DNA of 64,000 nt from Ruania zhangjianzhongii (GCF_008000995.1 NZ_CP042828.1:62001-126000), one strand, 5' to 3'. Positions 1 through 9,632 are shown, numbered from the stretch's first letter. Numbers and translations: made by a program. The notes: generated by a model from the sequence alone, not told the origin.

Positions 1-71
1 GGCGCACCCGCCCGGAGCGTAGGACTGGCTCCGTTGGTGGAGGGGTCCGCTATCCCCACGAACTGATCCGC

Positions 72-112
72 ACCACTGCTCCCGCAGCACTGGTCCAGCG
101 TCCGGCCGGACG
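72..112 (-). terminator. Hairpin and palindrome just downstream of pknB
   Basis: Two symmetric elements lie directly after the pknB stop codon. One is a 9-bp hairpin with one mismatch (72-80 against 86-94, 5-nt loop). The other is a perfect 14-bp palindrome, CGTCCGGCCGGACG, at 99-112. Together they could end the fhaA-pknB transcript. Neither has a T-tract, as is common in high-GC actinobacteria. No gene is visible in positions 1-113. Confidence 0.35.
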
Positions 113-113
113 G

Positions 114-2051
114 CTAGCCGCCGTTGTTGCCGTTGCTGTCCGCGCCCGCGTCGGTCTGGTCGTTGTTGTTCCCGCTCGCATCGGCCTCGCCACTGGCGTC
201 CGCGCCGGCGTCATCGCTCGGTGACTCGGTGTCGCCGGACGCGTCATCACTCGGCGACTCCGCGTCGCCGGACGGGTCATCGCTCGGCGACTCGCTCGGC
301 TCATCGGTCGGCTCCGGCACCGGTATCGAGACCACCAGATCGACTGTGGTGTTGTTCGGCACCGTGCTTGCACCGGGGTTCTGGTTGAGCACTCGACCGG
401 CTTGTCCCTCGTCCTCCTGCTCGGTGATGCTCGAGCTCAACCCGAGATCGTTGAGGATGTTACGGACTTCTTCCAGGTCACGGTCCACCAGGTCGGGCAG
501 CTCCACGTTCCCGGTGGCGATGACGATCTCGATCGGGTCATCGGGGTGGGCCATCGTGCCCGCCTCCGGCTCGGTACGGATCACATCGTCCTGCGCCACG
601 TTCGGCACGTCCTCGGTGGCCACAGAGAAGCCTGCCGGATTGAACCCTTCGCTCTCCAGCCGCTGCCGCGCCTGGTCCTGGCTCATCCCGGACACGTCCG
701 GTAGCTCCAGCTCGCCGGGACCGGAGGAGAAGACCACCTCCACCGAGCTGCCCTCGTCCACCATCGTCTCGGTCTCCGGGGTCCAGCTGACCGCCTGGTC
801 CTCGGGGACGTCGGGATCAGCGACCGGGTCTCCGACCACCAGCTCCAGGCCCTCGCTGCCGCCTTCGGGCACGACTTCCAGCAAGGCAGCTCGGGCCTCG
901 TCCTGGGTCATCCCAGCCAGGTCGGGGACGGCCACCTGCGCCGGTGGCGGTGGCGGTGGTTCCGGTCGGTTGATCAGCAGGATCGCGATCGCCGCGGCGG
1001 CGAGTACGGCGACGATCGCCAGCACCCACACCAAGGCCTTGGACCGCTTCGGCTTGTCCTCGTCCGTGGCGTCGCCCAGCGTCTCCCGACGGCTGGGGAA
1101 CACGTCCGGCGGTGCGGTGCCTGCGGCGCCGAGGACCTGGGTGGCGGGGGCGGCGGCTGCCGCCGCCGCGAGGGACGGGGCCTGCACCACGCCGTCGGAG
1201 ATCGCTGCGTCCAGGTCGGCGCGGAACTCCGCCGCGGTGGCGTAGCGGGCGTCCCGGTCCTTGGCCAGGGCCTTCATCACGATTCGGTCCAGCGGCTCCG
1301 GAACGTCGCCGGCCACTTCGCTGGGCGGCTTCGGGTGCTCGCTCACGTGCTGGTAGGCCACTGCGACGGCGGAGTCTCCGCTGAACGGGGGCTGTCCGGT
1401 GAGCAGTTCGTACAGCAGGCAGCCGGTGGAGTAGAGGTCGGAGCGGGTGTCCACCACCTCGCCCCGGGCCTGCTCCGGGGAGAGGTACTGTGCGGTACCG
1501 ACCACGGCCTGGGTCTGGGTCATCGTGGCCGAGGAGTCCGCCATCGCGCGAGCGATACCGAAGTCCATCACCTTCACCGCTCCGGTGGGGGTGAGCATCA
1601 CGTTCGCGGGCTTGATGTCCCGGTGCACGATGCCGGCGTGGTGGGAGTACTCCAGCGCGGCCAGAACGCCCTGGGTGATCTCAACGGCCTCGTCCAGCGG
1701 CAGCGCGGAACCGTCCTTGAGCAGGTCGCGGACGGTGTGCCCCTCCACGTACTCCATCACGATGAACGGGATCGCCACCTCGGCACCATCCACGCCGGTG
1801 GTCGCCTCGTCCCCGGTGTCGTACACCGAGACGATCGCCGGGTGATTCAGCGATGCGGCGGACTGGGCCTCCCGGCGGAAGCGGGCATGGAAGCTCGGAT
1901 CGCGGGCCAGGTCCGAGCGGAGCATCTTGATGGCCACGGTTCGGCCGAGCCGGTTGTCGCGCCCGATGTAGACCTCAGCCATCCCGCCACGACCGATCGG
2001 CTCGCCGATCTCATAACGACCGGAGAGCACTCGGGGAACGTCGTTCACCAC
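114..2051 (-). CDS. pknB: Ser/Thr protein kinase PknB with three PASTA domains
   Basis: Transmembrane eukaryotic-like Ser/Thr kinase that senses muropeptides or lipid II and phosphorylates cell-division and envelope proteins. The kinase domain (about residues 13-275) has K42, catalytic D145 in HRDIKPAN, D163 in DFG, and activation-loop T178 and T180 in a TQT motif like that of mycobacterial PknB. One membrane helix spans about 340-360. Three extracellular PASTA repeats follow (about 373-444, 446-515, 516-577); mycobacterial PknB has four. The last 65 residues are an odd Ser/Asp/Gly-rich tail with PSDD repeats. The GTG start sits behind AGGAA. It is the last gene of the minus-strand cluster, 11 bp after pknA. 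Confidence 0.95.
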   Translation of the reverse strand: MVNDVPRVLSGRYEIGEPIGRGGMAEVYIGRDNRLGRTVAIKMLRSDLARDPSFHARFRREAQSAASLNHPAIVSVYDTGDEATTGVDGAEVAIPFIVMEYVEGHTVRDLLKDGSALPLDEAVEITQGVLAALEYSHHAGIVHRDIKPANVMLTPTGAVKVMDFGIARAMADSSATMTQTQAVVGTAQYLSPEQARGEVVDTRSDLYSTGCLLYELLTGQPPFSGDSAVAVAYQHVSEHPKPPSEVAGDVPEPLDRIVMKALAKDRDARYATAAEFRADLDAAISDGVVQAPSLAAAAAAAPATQVLGAAGTAPPDVFPSRRETLGDATDEDKPKRSKALVWVLAIVAVLAAAAIAILLINRPEPPPPPPAQVAVPDLAGMTQDEARAALLEVVPEGGSEGLELVVGDPVADPDVPEDQAVSWTPETETMVDEGSSVEVVFSSGPGELELPDVSGMSQDQARQRLESEGFNPAGFSVATEDVPNVAQDDVIRTEPEAGTMAHPDDPIEIVIATGNVELPDLVDRDLEEVRNILNDLGLSSSITEQEDEGQAGRVLNQNPGASTVPNNTTVDLVVSIPVPEPTDEPSESPSDDPSGDAESPSDDASGDTESPSDDAGADASGEADASGNNNDQTDAGADSNGNNGG

Positions 2052-2062
2052 TTAGCGTTCCT

Positions 2063-3631
2063 TCACTTTCTGTGGCGGGCGGGGCCCGATAGGTCGATGG
2101 TGGTTGGCAGGACGAGGGCAGCGCTGAGTGCCCACGCGGCGTTGGCAGCGCCCAGCCTAGTGAACCACAGCGCAGCGATGGTGCCGATAGCAGCCAGAGC
2201 GATCACTACCAGGGGCCACCACCAGGCGGAACCGAACTGCGCCGACAGCGCGCTGACCAGCGGGTTTGCCTGATTATGGCGGCGATGGGCGCCCGCCGCC
2301 CGGCGAGAATCGTGACGTGATCGAGATGACGCCGCGCCGCCGCCGGCCGGTGCCCCGTCGGGATCGTTCGGGAGCCGTCGGGTGCGTGCCGTACCGGCCA
2401 GCGGTCGCCAGAGGAGGGGCGAGTTGTCGTCGTCCTCGTCCGGGGCGTCGTCCTCGGCGCCACCGCGCCGGGTGCCCGCCGCACCCGCCCCACCCGCCGC
2501 CTCGGCACCGTGCTGCACAGGACGCCCCCCGCCCCCGGTGCGGGATCCGACCGAGGGCTGTGCCGCCGTCGGCGGGCCGAGCGGAGCGCTGCCTGGCTGC
2601 GGGGAACTGCTCGGCTGCGCGGCCGAACTCGCCTGGCCCCCGGACGGGTTGCCCGGCCCCGCCGGGCCGCCCCCAGAGTCCGCTGCCGCTGCGCCCGCGG
2701 TACCACCGACCGAGGTGAGCGGATCGCTCGAGCCAGGCTCCGCCGTCGTCATCCCGGCAGGCGGCGTGCCGCCGACGCTGGTGGCAGGCCGTTCCGGCTC
2801 GATCACCACCTCGAGCGCGGACGCGATCGCCTCCAGCGTGCGGGCCAGTGAGGCCGCGGACCGGGGACGGGCCTCTGGATCCTTGGCGAGCATCTGCTCC
2901 ACCACCTCGCGCACCCGCGGATCGAGGGAGTCTGGCAGCGGCGGCAGCGGCTGCTTCACATGCGCGAACGCGATGTCCACCTGGTTGGTGCCGGTGAACG
3001 GCCGCTTGCCCACCAGCGACTCGTACGCCACCACCCCGAGGGCGTAGATGTCCCCAGCACCGGTCGCCGCGCGACCCATCGCCTGTTCCGGAGGCAGGTA
3101 CTGAGCGGTGCCCATCACCATCCCGGCAGCGGTCATCGGGGCCTGGTTCGAACCGAGGGAGATCCCGAAGTCGGTGATCTTCACGTTCCCGTCCGGGGTG
3201 ATCAGGATGTTCGAGGGCTTCACGTCCCGGTGCACCACCCCGGCGCGGTGCGCCGCATGCAGCGCGCGTGCGGTCTGAGCCAGTACCGGCAGCACCTGTG
3301 ACGGCTCCAGGGTGTGCTCGCGGCGGAGCAGCTCCTCCAGCGACTCCCCGCGGACCAGCTCCATGATCAGATAGCCGGAACCACGCTGCTCCCCGTAGTC
3401 ATACATGGCGGCGATGTTCTGGTGGGTCAGTGCCGCCGAGTTCACCGCCTCGGCCCGCAGCCGCCCGAGAAAGTGCTGGTCACCGGCGAACTCCTCGCGC
3501 AGCACCTTCGCCGCGACGTGCCGACGCAGGTTCAGGTCGGTGGCCACCCACACCTCACCCATCCCGCCGATGGCAAGCCGCTCGGTGAGCTCGTAGCGCT
3601 CACCGAGAAGGAGGCCGGCCGCCGGTTTCAC
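2063..3631 (-). CDS. pknA: Ser/Thr protein kinase PknA
   Basis: Second Ser/Thr kinase of the division cluster, expected to phosphorylate divisome and cell-wall synthesis proteins together with PknB. The kinase domain (residues 11-270) carries K42, catalytic D136 in HRDVKPSN and D154 in DFG. A linker of about 180 residues rich in Pro, Gly, Ser and Ala follows. The C terminus (about 465-510) holds one or two hydrophobic helices after a WWWPL motif. There are no PASTA domains, as is normal for PknA. It begins at a GTG whose bases overlap the pbpA stop codon (GTGA), so the two are probably translationally coupled. Confidence 0.93.
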   Translation of the reverse strand: MKPAAGLLLGERYELTERLAIGGMGEVWVATDLNLRRHVAAKVLREEFAGDQHFLGRLRAEAVNSAALTHQNIAAMYDYGEQRGSGYLIMELVRGESLEELLRREHTLEPSQVLPVLAQTARALHAAHRAGVVHRDVKPSNILITPDGNVKITDFGISLGSNQAPMTAAGMVMGTAQYLPPEQAMGRAATGAGDIYALGVVAYESLVGKRPFTGTNQVDIAFAHVKQPLPPLPDSLDPRVREVVEQMLAKDPEARPRSAASLARTLEAIASALEVVIEPERPATSVGGTPPAGMTTAEPGSSDPLTSVGGTAGAAAADSGGGPAGPGNPSGGQASSAAQPSSSPQPGSAPLGPPTAAQPSVGSRTGGGGRPVQHGAEAAGGAGAAGTRRGGAEDDAPDEDDDNSPLLWRPLAGTARTRRLPNDPDGAPAGGGAASSRSRHDSRRAAGAHRRHNQANPLVSALSAQFGSAWWWPLVVIALAAIGTIAALWFTRLGAANAAWALSAALVLPTTIDLSGPARHRK

Positions 3632-5097
3632 TCCTCGAGCACCGCCTCGATGATCTCTCGGGCCACGGGGGCGGCGACGGTGCCACCGGTGCCGGCGGCA
3701 CCGAGCTGCTCGTCGCCTTCGAGCATCACGGCGACTGCTACCTGCGGATCGTCGGCCGGGGCGAATGCGGTGAACCAGGCGTTCGGCGCCACCACCCCGT
3801 CGGGGCCCTCGACCCCGGTCTCCGCGGTACCGGTCTTGCCCGCCACCTGCACACCGGAGATCCGAGCGTTCTGCCCGGTGCCGTTGTCCACGACGTTCAC
3901 CATCAGGTCCGTCATCGTCGCCGCCGTCTGAGAGGAGATCGGCTCAGCGAACACGGTGGGGTCGGCCTCGCGAGTCACCTGCAGGTCCGGCCCGCGCTCG
4001 GTGGCTACCAGGTACGGGGTCATCAGCTGACCGTCGTTGGCCACGGCGGCGGAGACCATCGCCATCTGCAGCGGGGTGGTGCGCACATCGAACTGGCCGA
4101 TCGCGCTCATCGCCAGCTGGGCGTCGTCCAAATCCTCACCGAAGATGCTCGGAGTGACCGAGAGTGGGATGTTCAACCGCTGCCCGAACCCGAATGCCTC
4201 GGCCTGATCGGCCAGGGCCTCCTGGCCGTGCTCCACGGCGAGCATCGCGAACGGGGTGTTGCAGGAGACCTGCAGGGCGTACTCGAGCGTGGCCTCACCG
4301 CCGCTACCGCACGTGGCACCGCCGGGGTTGCGGATGTAGGTGTCCTCAGTGCCGGGCAGCAGGTACTCGGTGGGTGCGGGCACCATCGTGTCCGGTTCGT
4401 ACTCGCCGGTCTCCAGCAGCATCGCCAGGTCGATCAGCTTGAACGAGGAGCCCGGGGCGTACAGGTCACCGGCGATCGCGCGGTTGAATAGCGGGTTGTT
4501 CGGATCCTCCAGGAGCTCGGCATAGGCGGCGTCCACCTCGGCGCTGGAGTGCCCGGCCAGCTCGTTCGGGTCGTAGCTGGGGCTGGAGACCATCGCGAGG
4601 ATGGCCCCGGTGCTCGGGTCGATCGCCACCGCGGCGCCGTTGCGCCCGTCGAGAGCGTCCCAGGCGGCCTGCTGGGCCTGAGCATCGATGGTCAGCTCCA
4701 CACTGCCGCCGTTGTTCTCCGCGCCGGTGAACATCGCACGTATCCGGGCCAGCAGCAGGGAGTCGTCGGTGCCGTTCAGCACGCTGTGCGTGGCCCGCTC
4801 CAGCCCGGTCATCTGATACATCCCGTACCAGCCGGTGACCGGGGCGTACAGCGGGCCGTCGGTGTAGACGCGCTGGAAGCCGAACGCATCGTCCACCGGC
4901 TCCGACAGTGCGATCGACTCGCCGTTCACCACGATCGGGCCGCGGTCCCGGCCGTAATCCTCGTAGAGGGTGCGCACGTTCCGGGCGTCGCCGTTCAGGG
5001 ACTCCGCCTGCACGAACTGGACGTAGGTGGCCGAGCCCATCAGAGCGAAGAACATCACCAGCATCACTACCGAGAGCCGGCGCAGCGGAGTGTTCAT
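3628..5097 (-). CDS. pbpA: Penicillin-binding protein 2 (class B transpeptidase) PbpA
   Basis: Membrane-anchored class B PBP that cross-links peptidoglycan and works with the SEDS polymerase encoded just upstream. An N-terminal helix (about 8-28) anchors it. The transpeptidase domain has all three active-site motifs: SSFK with nucleophile S217 and K220, SCN at 278-280, and KTG at 421-423. The length of 489 residues matches actinobacterial PbpA. The ATG start overlaps the rodA stop (ATGA) and the stop overlaps pknA, so the gene is embedded in a coupled operon. Confidence 0.95.
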   Translation of the reverse strand: MNTPLRRLSVVMLVMFFALMGSATYVQFVQAESLNGDARNVRTLYEDYGRDRGPIVVNGESIALSEPVDDAFGFQRVYTDGPLYAPVTGWYGMYQMTGLERATHSVLNGTDDSLLLARIRAMFTGAENNGGSVELTIDAQAQQAAWDALDGRNGAAVAIDPSTGAILAMVSSPSYDPNELAGHSSAEVDAAYAELLEDPNNPLFNRAIAGDLYAPGSSFKLIDLAMLLETGEYEPDTMVPAPTEYLLPGTEDTYIRNPGGATCGSGGEATLEYALQVSCNTPFAMLAVEHGQEALADQAEAFGFGQRLNIPLSVTPSIFGEDLDDAQLAMSAIGQFDVRTTPLQMAMVSAAVANDGQLMTPYLVATERGPDLQVTREADPTVFAEPISSQTAATMTDLMVNVVDNGTGQNARISGVQVAGKTGTAETGVEGPDGVVAPNAWFTAFAPADDPQVAVAVMLEGDEQLGAAGTGGTVAAPVAREIIEAVLEE

Positions 5098-6683
5098 TCG
5101 CCTCTCACCACCTGGGTCGGTTCGTCGCCGTTGCCAAAGCCGTCGTCGTCCTCGTGCGGGCTGCGGTGGTCCGTCTCGTCCCGGCCCTGGTCGCGGACCG
5201 GAGCCAGGCCGACGGCGGTGGCCTGGGTGTCGGAGTCCGGCTCACCCTCCGGGCCGTGCGGCCCGGACTCGGGGCGGTGCTCGCGTTCATCGGTGGCGCC
5301 GATGATCTCCATCGCGGTCTCGGTGGAGACTCCGCCGCCGACCTCGCTCGCCGGGCGGCGGGAGGAGTCGGAGATGCGGATCAGCAGGCCGACGATGATC
5401 CAGTTCGCCACCAGGGAGGAGCCGCCGGCGGCCATGAACGGCATGGTCAGCCCGGTGAGCGGGATCAGCCGGGTGACGCCGCCGACCACCACGAAGCACT
5501 GGAACGCCAGGGTGAACGCCAGACCGGACGCGAGCAGCTTGCCGAATCCGTCCCGCACCCCGATCGCCATCCGCATCCCGCGCTGGGCGAGTACCAGGTA
5601 GATCAGCAGGATCGCCATCAACCCGGTGAGTCCGAGCTCCTCGCCGAGGGAGGCGATGATGAAGTCGGAGTTGGCATAGGAGACCAGGTGGGGGAAGCCG
5701 TCGCCCCAGCCGGTGCCGAGCAGGCCGCCGAGTGCCAGTCCGAACAGCCCGCGCACGATCTGCCCGGATCCGCCGTACTCCCGGTTGTAGATCTCGTTGT
5801 CGAGGGCGTTCAGCCAGATGTCGAACCGGTCGGCGACGTGCGGGAAGACCATGATCGCCACGGTCGCCCCGACAGCGAACATGATCAGACCGATCAGGAT
5901 CCAACTGAACCGTTCGGTGGCCACGTACACCATGGCGACGAACAGCCCGAAGAACATCAGTGAGGTGCCGAGGTCGCGTTCGACCACCAGCACCAGGATG
6001 GCCCCGGCCCAGGCGACGACCAGCGGGCCCAGGTCGCGCAGGCGCGGCAGCTGGAGGCCGAGGAACTTCGGCCCGGCCAGGGTGAGCACGTCCCGGTGGG
6101 AGACCAGGTAGCCGGCGAAGAACACCGCGAGCAGGATCTTGGCGATCTCGGCGGGCTGGAAGCTCATCCCGGCTACCCGGATCCACAGCTGGGCGCCGTT
6201 GATGTTCACCCCGAGACCCGGGATCATCGGTAGGAGCAGCAGGACGATACCGGCCACCATCGCGGTGAAGGTGTAGCGGCGGAGCAGCCGGTGGTCCCGA
6301 AGCAGCACGATCACCAGACAGGCGGCGGCCACCCCGATGATCGTCCACATCTGTTGCCGCGGACCGAACCCGGCAGCCAGACCCCGGCCGGTCAGGCCGA
6401 TGTCGATCCGGTAGATCATCGCCAGGCCGATGCCGTTCAGCGCCATCACCAGTGGCAACAGCAGCGGGTCCGCGTACCGGGCGCGCCAGCGCACCACCAG
6501 GTGCAGCACCAGCGCCAGGGCCACCAGGACGCCGGCGAATCGGAGGAGGTCTCCCGGCAGAGCGCCGCCGGTGTTCAGCCCGACCAGGGCGTAGCCGCCG
6601 ACGCCGAGCAGCACGGAGAGCAGGAACAGCCAGATCTCGGCAGCCCGGCCGGTGCGGATCCGGACCGGTGCGACGGTGGCCAT
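5094..6683 (-). CDS. rodA: SEDS peptidoglycan polymerase RodA/FtsW family
   Basis: Polytopic membrane glycosyltransferase of the SEDS family that polymerises lipid II and pairs with the class B PBP encoded next to it. About ten hydrophobic helices are visible, and the C-terminal cytosolic tail is acidic and Pro-rich. The frame stays open far upstream, but that extension runs through pstP in another frame and is not real. The ATG at 6681-6683 (MATVAPVRIR) overlaps the pstP TAA stop by one base, which fixes the start and gives 529 residues. Position in the cluster favours RodA over FtsW. Confidence 0.93.
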   Translation of the reverse strand: MATVAPVRIRTGRAAEIWLFLLSVLLGVGGYALVGLNTGGALPGDLLRFAGVLVALALVLHLVVRWRARYADPLLLPLVMALNGIGLAMIYRIDIGLTGRGLAAGFGPRQQMWTIIGVAAACLVIVLLRDHRLLRRYTFTAMVAGIVLLLLPMIPGLGVNINGAQLWIRVAGMSFQPAEIAKILLAVFFAGYLVSHRDVLTLAGPKFLGLQLPRLRDLGPLVVAWAGAILVLVVERDLGTSLMFFGLFVAMVYVATERFSWILIGLIMFAVGATVAIMVFPHVADRFDIWLNALDNEIYNREYGGSGQIVRGLFGLALGGLLGTGWGDGFPHLVSYANSDFIIASLGEELGLTGLMAILLIYLVLAQRGMRMAIGVRDGFGKLLASGLAFTLAFQCFVVVGGVTRLIPLTGLTMPFMAAGGSSLVANWIIVGLLIRISDSSRRPASEVGGGVSTETAMEIIGATDEREHRPESGPHGPEGEPDSDTQATAVGLAPVRDQGRDETDHRSPHEDDDGFGNGDEPTQVVRGE

Positions 6684-8086
6684 TAGAAACCGCCCCCGGT
6701 GGTGCCGCTGGTCTGGGTGCCGGAGTGGGCCGGTGCCGGTGCCCCGGCGCCGTCCGAGGGCCGGTCGCGGCCGGTGGGCGTCTCGCTCGGGCCGTTGCTC
6801 GGGCCGGTGCTGGAGTCCTGGCTGGGGCCCCCGCGCGGTGACTCGCTCGGATCCTCGCTGGGGTCCTCGGTGGGTTCTTCCGGTCCGCTCTGCTCCGTGA
6901 GCCGCTCGACGATCTGCTCGGCGTCGGCCAGGTCGTCCGCGCTGATGCTCGCCTCCACCCGGGACTGGACGAACGGTGGCAGCTCCGCCAGCTTGAGCTC
7001 GGTCACCTGGTGCTGACGGGACAGCTCGAGCGGGCCGAGCGTGGTGGGCACACCCTGGTAGATCACCACATGGCTGCCGTCGGTGCCGACGTAGTACTGA
7101 CTCTGTGTCCACCGGTACCCGATCGCGGCGGCACCCGCCAGCAGTGCCAGCACCACCACGACGGAGATCGCCCAGCGCAGCGCCCGCCGCCCCGGTGGCT
7201 CGCTCTCGTCCAGGTCTGGTGGTATCTCCTCGCGGTCCTCGTCCGGACTGCGGGTCAGGGCCGCAGCGCGGGCCGCCGCACCGGTGCCGCCGCGGGTGGG
7301 GCGGGTCCGGTCCGTCTCCGCGGCGCCGACGATCTGCGGTGCGGTGGCGGGCAGGTCCGTGGTGTTCACCACATCGGCGACCACCACGGTGATGTTGTCG
7401 GGTCCGCCGGCGCGCAGCGCCAGGTCGATCAGCTGGTCGGCGCACCGGCCTGGGTCGGCTTCGGCGAGCATCGTCTCGGTGATGGTCTCCGGGGAGACGT
7501 AGGAGGACAGCCCGTCGGAGCAGAGCAGCCACCGGTCGTCCTCGCGAGCCTCGCGGATGGACTCGTCCAGTTCTGGCGCATCCGGGTCGTCACCGAGCAC
7601 CCGGAGGATCACCGACCGCTGCGGGTGGTGCTCGGCCTCTTCTTCGGTGATCTGGCCGGTGGCCACCAGGTGTTCCACCAGGGTGTGGTCGGTGGTGACC
7701 TGGGAGAGCACACGGTCGCGCAGCAGGTAGGCGCGGGAGTCGCCCACATGGATCATGCCGATCTTGCTTCCCGAGCGCAGCAGAGCTATCACCGTCGTGC
7801 CCAGCCCGGCGGCCTCGGGCTTCTCCTCGGAGTACGCCATCAGATCGTGGTGGGCACCGGCGACGGCGCGGCGGAGCTGGTCGAGCAGATCGTCACCACC
7901 GTGGGCCTCGCCGTCCAGAGGCGCCAGGTGCCCGACCGCGATCGAGGAGGCGATGTCGCCGCCGGCGGCCCCACCCATGCCATCGGCGAGCACGAGCAGG
8001 TGCGGCCCGGCATACCCGGAGTCCTGGTTCGTGCTCCGCACCAGGCCCACATCGGAGCGGGCGGCGTAGTTCAACCCTACGGACAC
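6683..8086 (-). CDS. pstP: PP2C-family Ser/Thr phosphatase PstP
   Basis: Metal-dependent PP2C phosphatase that reverses PknA/PknB phosphorylation. The catalytic domain begins LNYAARSDVGLVR and contains DGMGG, GDSRAY, CSDGL and GGPDNITVVV, the residues that bind the two metals and phosphate. One membrane helix follows (ISVVVVLALLAGAAAIGY), then a short extracellular region ending in a Pro/Ser/Gly-rich tail. The GTG at 8084-8086 is chosen because the homologous region begins there, five bases after the fhaB stop. The frame is open upstream to 8218, but that stretch overlaps the conserved end of fhaB. No strong ribosome-binding site is seen. Confidence 0.92.
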   Translation of the reverse strand: MSVGLNYAARSDVGLVRSTNQDSGYAGPHLLVLADGMGGAAGGDIASSIAVGHLAPLDGEAHGGDDLLDQLRRAVAGAHHDLMAYSEEKPEAAGLGTTVIALLRSGSKIGMIHVGDSRAYLLRDRVLSQVTTDHTLVEHLVATGQITEEEAEHHPQRSVILRVLGDDPDAPELDESIREAREDDRWLLCSDGLSSYVSPETITETMLAEADPGRCADQLIDLALRAGGPDNITVVVADVVNTTDLPATAPQIVGAAETDRTRPTRGGTGAAARAAALTRSPDEDREEIPPDLDESEPPGRRALRWAISVVVVLALLAGAAAIGYRWTQSQYYVGTDGSHVVIYQGVPTTLGPLELSRQHQVTELKLAELPPFVQSRVEASISADDLADAEQIVERLTEQSGPEEPTEDPSEDPSESPRGGPSQDSSTGPSNGPSETPTGRDRPSDGAGAPAPAHSGTQTSGTTGGGF

Positions 8087-8091
8087 GCCGA

Positions 8092-8568
8092 CTACCGCTG
8101 CAGCTCGATGACGGTCTGGCCGAGGTGGATCGGGACGCCGGTCTCCACCGGGACCGGGTCGGTCACCTGGGCCGAACCGAGGTAGGTGCCGTTGCGCGAG
8201 CCCAGGTCCTCCACCCACCAGCGGCCATCTTGCGGGAAGATGCGGGCGTGCCGGTTGGAGCAGTAGTCATCGTCGAGCACCAGGGTGGACCCGGGCGCCC
8301 GGCCGATCAGGATCGCCGAGGGGCCGAGTGCCAGCGTGGTGCCGTTCAACGGCCCGGCCGTGACCCGGAGCCGAGTAGGCCCGCCCCGGGTGCGACCCCG
8401 GGAGGGGCGTCCTCCGCCGTCGGACCGGGACTTGCGGACCACGCTGCCGTGCGCGAGCACGCGGGTGCCGAACACGTCCCGGCGGAGCACTCCGATCGCG
8501 GCGAGTACCAGCAGCCAGAGCAGCGCCAGGTAGGCCACCTTCATCACGGTGACGATCAGATCGCTCAT
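8092..8568 (-). CDS. fhaB: FHA-domain membrane protein FhaB (FipA)
   Basis: Small phosphothreonine-binding adaptor of the division machinery and a known PknA/PknB substrate in mycobacteria. An N-terminal membrane helix (about residues 8-28) precedes a basic linker and a C-terminal FHA domain (about 80-155) with the GR, SNRHARI and NGTYL motifs that read phospho-Thr. The length of 158 residues is typical. ATG start, nine bases after the fhaA stop. Confidence 0.93.
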   Translation of the reverse strand: MSDLIVTVMKVAYLALLWLLVLAAIGVLRRDVFGTRVLAHGSVVRKSRSDGGGRPSRGRTRGGPTRLRVTAGPLNGTTLALGPSAILIGRAPGSTLVLDDDYCSNRHARIFPQDGRWWVEDLGSRNGTYLGSAQVTDPVPVETGVPIHLGQTVIELQR

Positions 8569-8577
8569 TGCCGTGGG

Positions 8578-9285
8578 TTACCGATCGCCTGAGTCGTCTG
8601 CTCCGGACCAGAACAGGATGCGGGTGCGGCCGATGGTCAGCGTGTTGCCGTCCACCAGGGTGGCGGCGTCCACGTGGTGGCCCTCGATGTAGGTGCCGTT
8701 GGTGGAGCCGAGGTCGCTGGCGATCACACCGTCGGAGGTGATCCGGATCTCCAGATGCCGGCGGGAGACACCGGTGTCGTCGACGATGATGTCCGCTTCG
8801 CTGCCGCGCCCGATCACGGTCACGGCGCCGGTGAGCAGGTAGCGCTGACCGTCGATGTCCAGGATCGGGTGCCGGCGGCTGGCCCGACTGGTGGTGGCCG
8901 GGGCGACGGCGCCACGGCGGGAGGCAGAACGGATCCGGAACCGCCCCGGCTCCAGGTCGTCAGCCTCGTCGAACTCCACTTCGACCGGCCCGACGAAGAC
9001 GTACTCCTGGCTGGTGGCGTGGTCGGTGGCGGCGGTGATCATCTCTTCCGCCATCGCCTCCTCGCCCCAGCCTCGCACCTGCTCGTAGTCCTTGGTGGCC
9101 AGTTCCACGGTGAACGTGTTCGGCACCACAGTGCGCCCGCGGGAGAGTGCGGCCGTGCGTTCGTCCATATCCCGGCGGATAGCACTAGCGATCTCCACGG
9201 GCTTGAGGTCGGAGCGGAATGCCTTGGCGAAGGCGTTGTTCACTACCCGCTCGACGCCCTTCTCGAAGCGATCGAGGACTCCCAC
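8578..9285 (-). CDS. fhaA: FHA-domain protein FhaA with DUF3662 N terminus
   Basis: Phosphopeptide-binding scaffold that, in mycobacteria, links PknB to the lipid II flippase MviN. The N-terminal DUF3662 domain (about residues 1-115) begins GVLDRFEKGVERVVNNAFAK; the C-terminal FHA domain (about 150-230) has GRGSEADI, SRRHLEI and NGTYI. A GTG at 9283-9285, six bases after AGAGGGAGG, is the best start and gives 235 residues. The frame is open up to 9348 but lacks a second good ribosome-binding site. It has no long central linker, so it is much shorter than the mycobacterial protein. First gene of the operon. Confidence 0.93.
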   Translation of the reverse strand: MGVLDRFEKGVERVVNNAFAKAFRSDLKPVEIASAIRRDMDERTAALSRGRTVVPNTFTVELATKDYEQVRGWGEEAMAEEMITAATDHATSQEYVFVGPVEVEFDEADDLEPGRFRIRSASRRGAVAPATTSRASRRHPILDIDGQRYLLTGAVTVIGRGSEADIIVDDTGVSRRHLEIRITSDGVIASDLGSTNGTYIEGHHVDAATLVDGNTLTIGRTRILFWSGADDSGDR

Positions 9286-9632
9286 AGCGCACCTCCCTCT
9301 CCTGGTCTCGTGGCCGGTGACGACCCGACAGCCTGCACGTGGCTGCACTGGTCCTCACGGAATCGTAAGCCGAATCGCGCGCGCGTGGGTTCAGGCGTGC
9401 CGGTCGAGCACCTATCCTCTGCCCACGCAAGCGACCTTTGATCGTGTCCGCCGAGCCCTCAGTCTGGCGGGGTGGAAGGCCGCTGCGCCTCCCACTGCTG
9501 CGGGTTCGGCGCGCCTGCAGCGGGCCGGTTTCGGGTGACTGAGCACACGTGCCCGGTTACGTTCTGGCCCGGTGCGCGTGCTAATCTGCATGCGGCGATC
9601 AGCACGGCCAGGGTCGAGTTAATCGCCAACAA
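9286..9632. other. Intergenic region between fhaA and tRNA-Leu
   Basis: The 347 bp separate the divergent fhaA operon and tRNA-Leu and should hold promoters for both. For the tRNA, a -10-like TAATCT lies at 9582-9587, about 46 bases before the mature 5' end, without a convincing -35. No fhaA promoter stands out. Open frames here have no plausible protein sequence. Confidence 0.4.

Noticed and set aside
124-1245. Long plus-strand open frame opposite pknB.
   Set aside because: High-GC antisense shadow; pknB is complete and conserved on the other strand.
6684-7532. N-terminal extension of the RodA frame.
   Set aside because: It runs through conserved pstP sequence in another frame and is Arg/Pro/Gly-rich without membrane helices.
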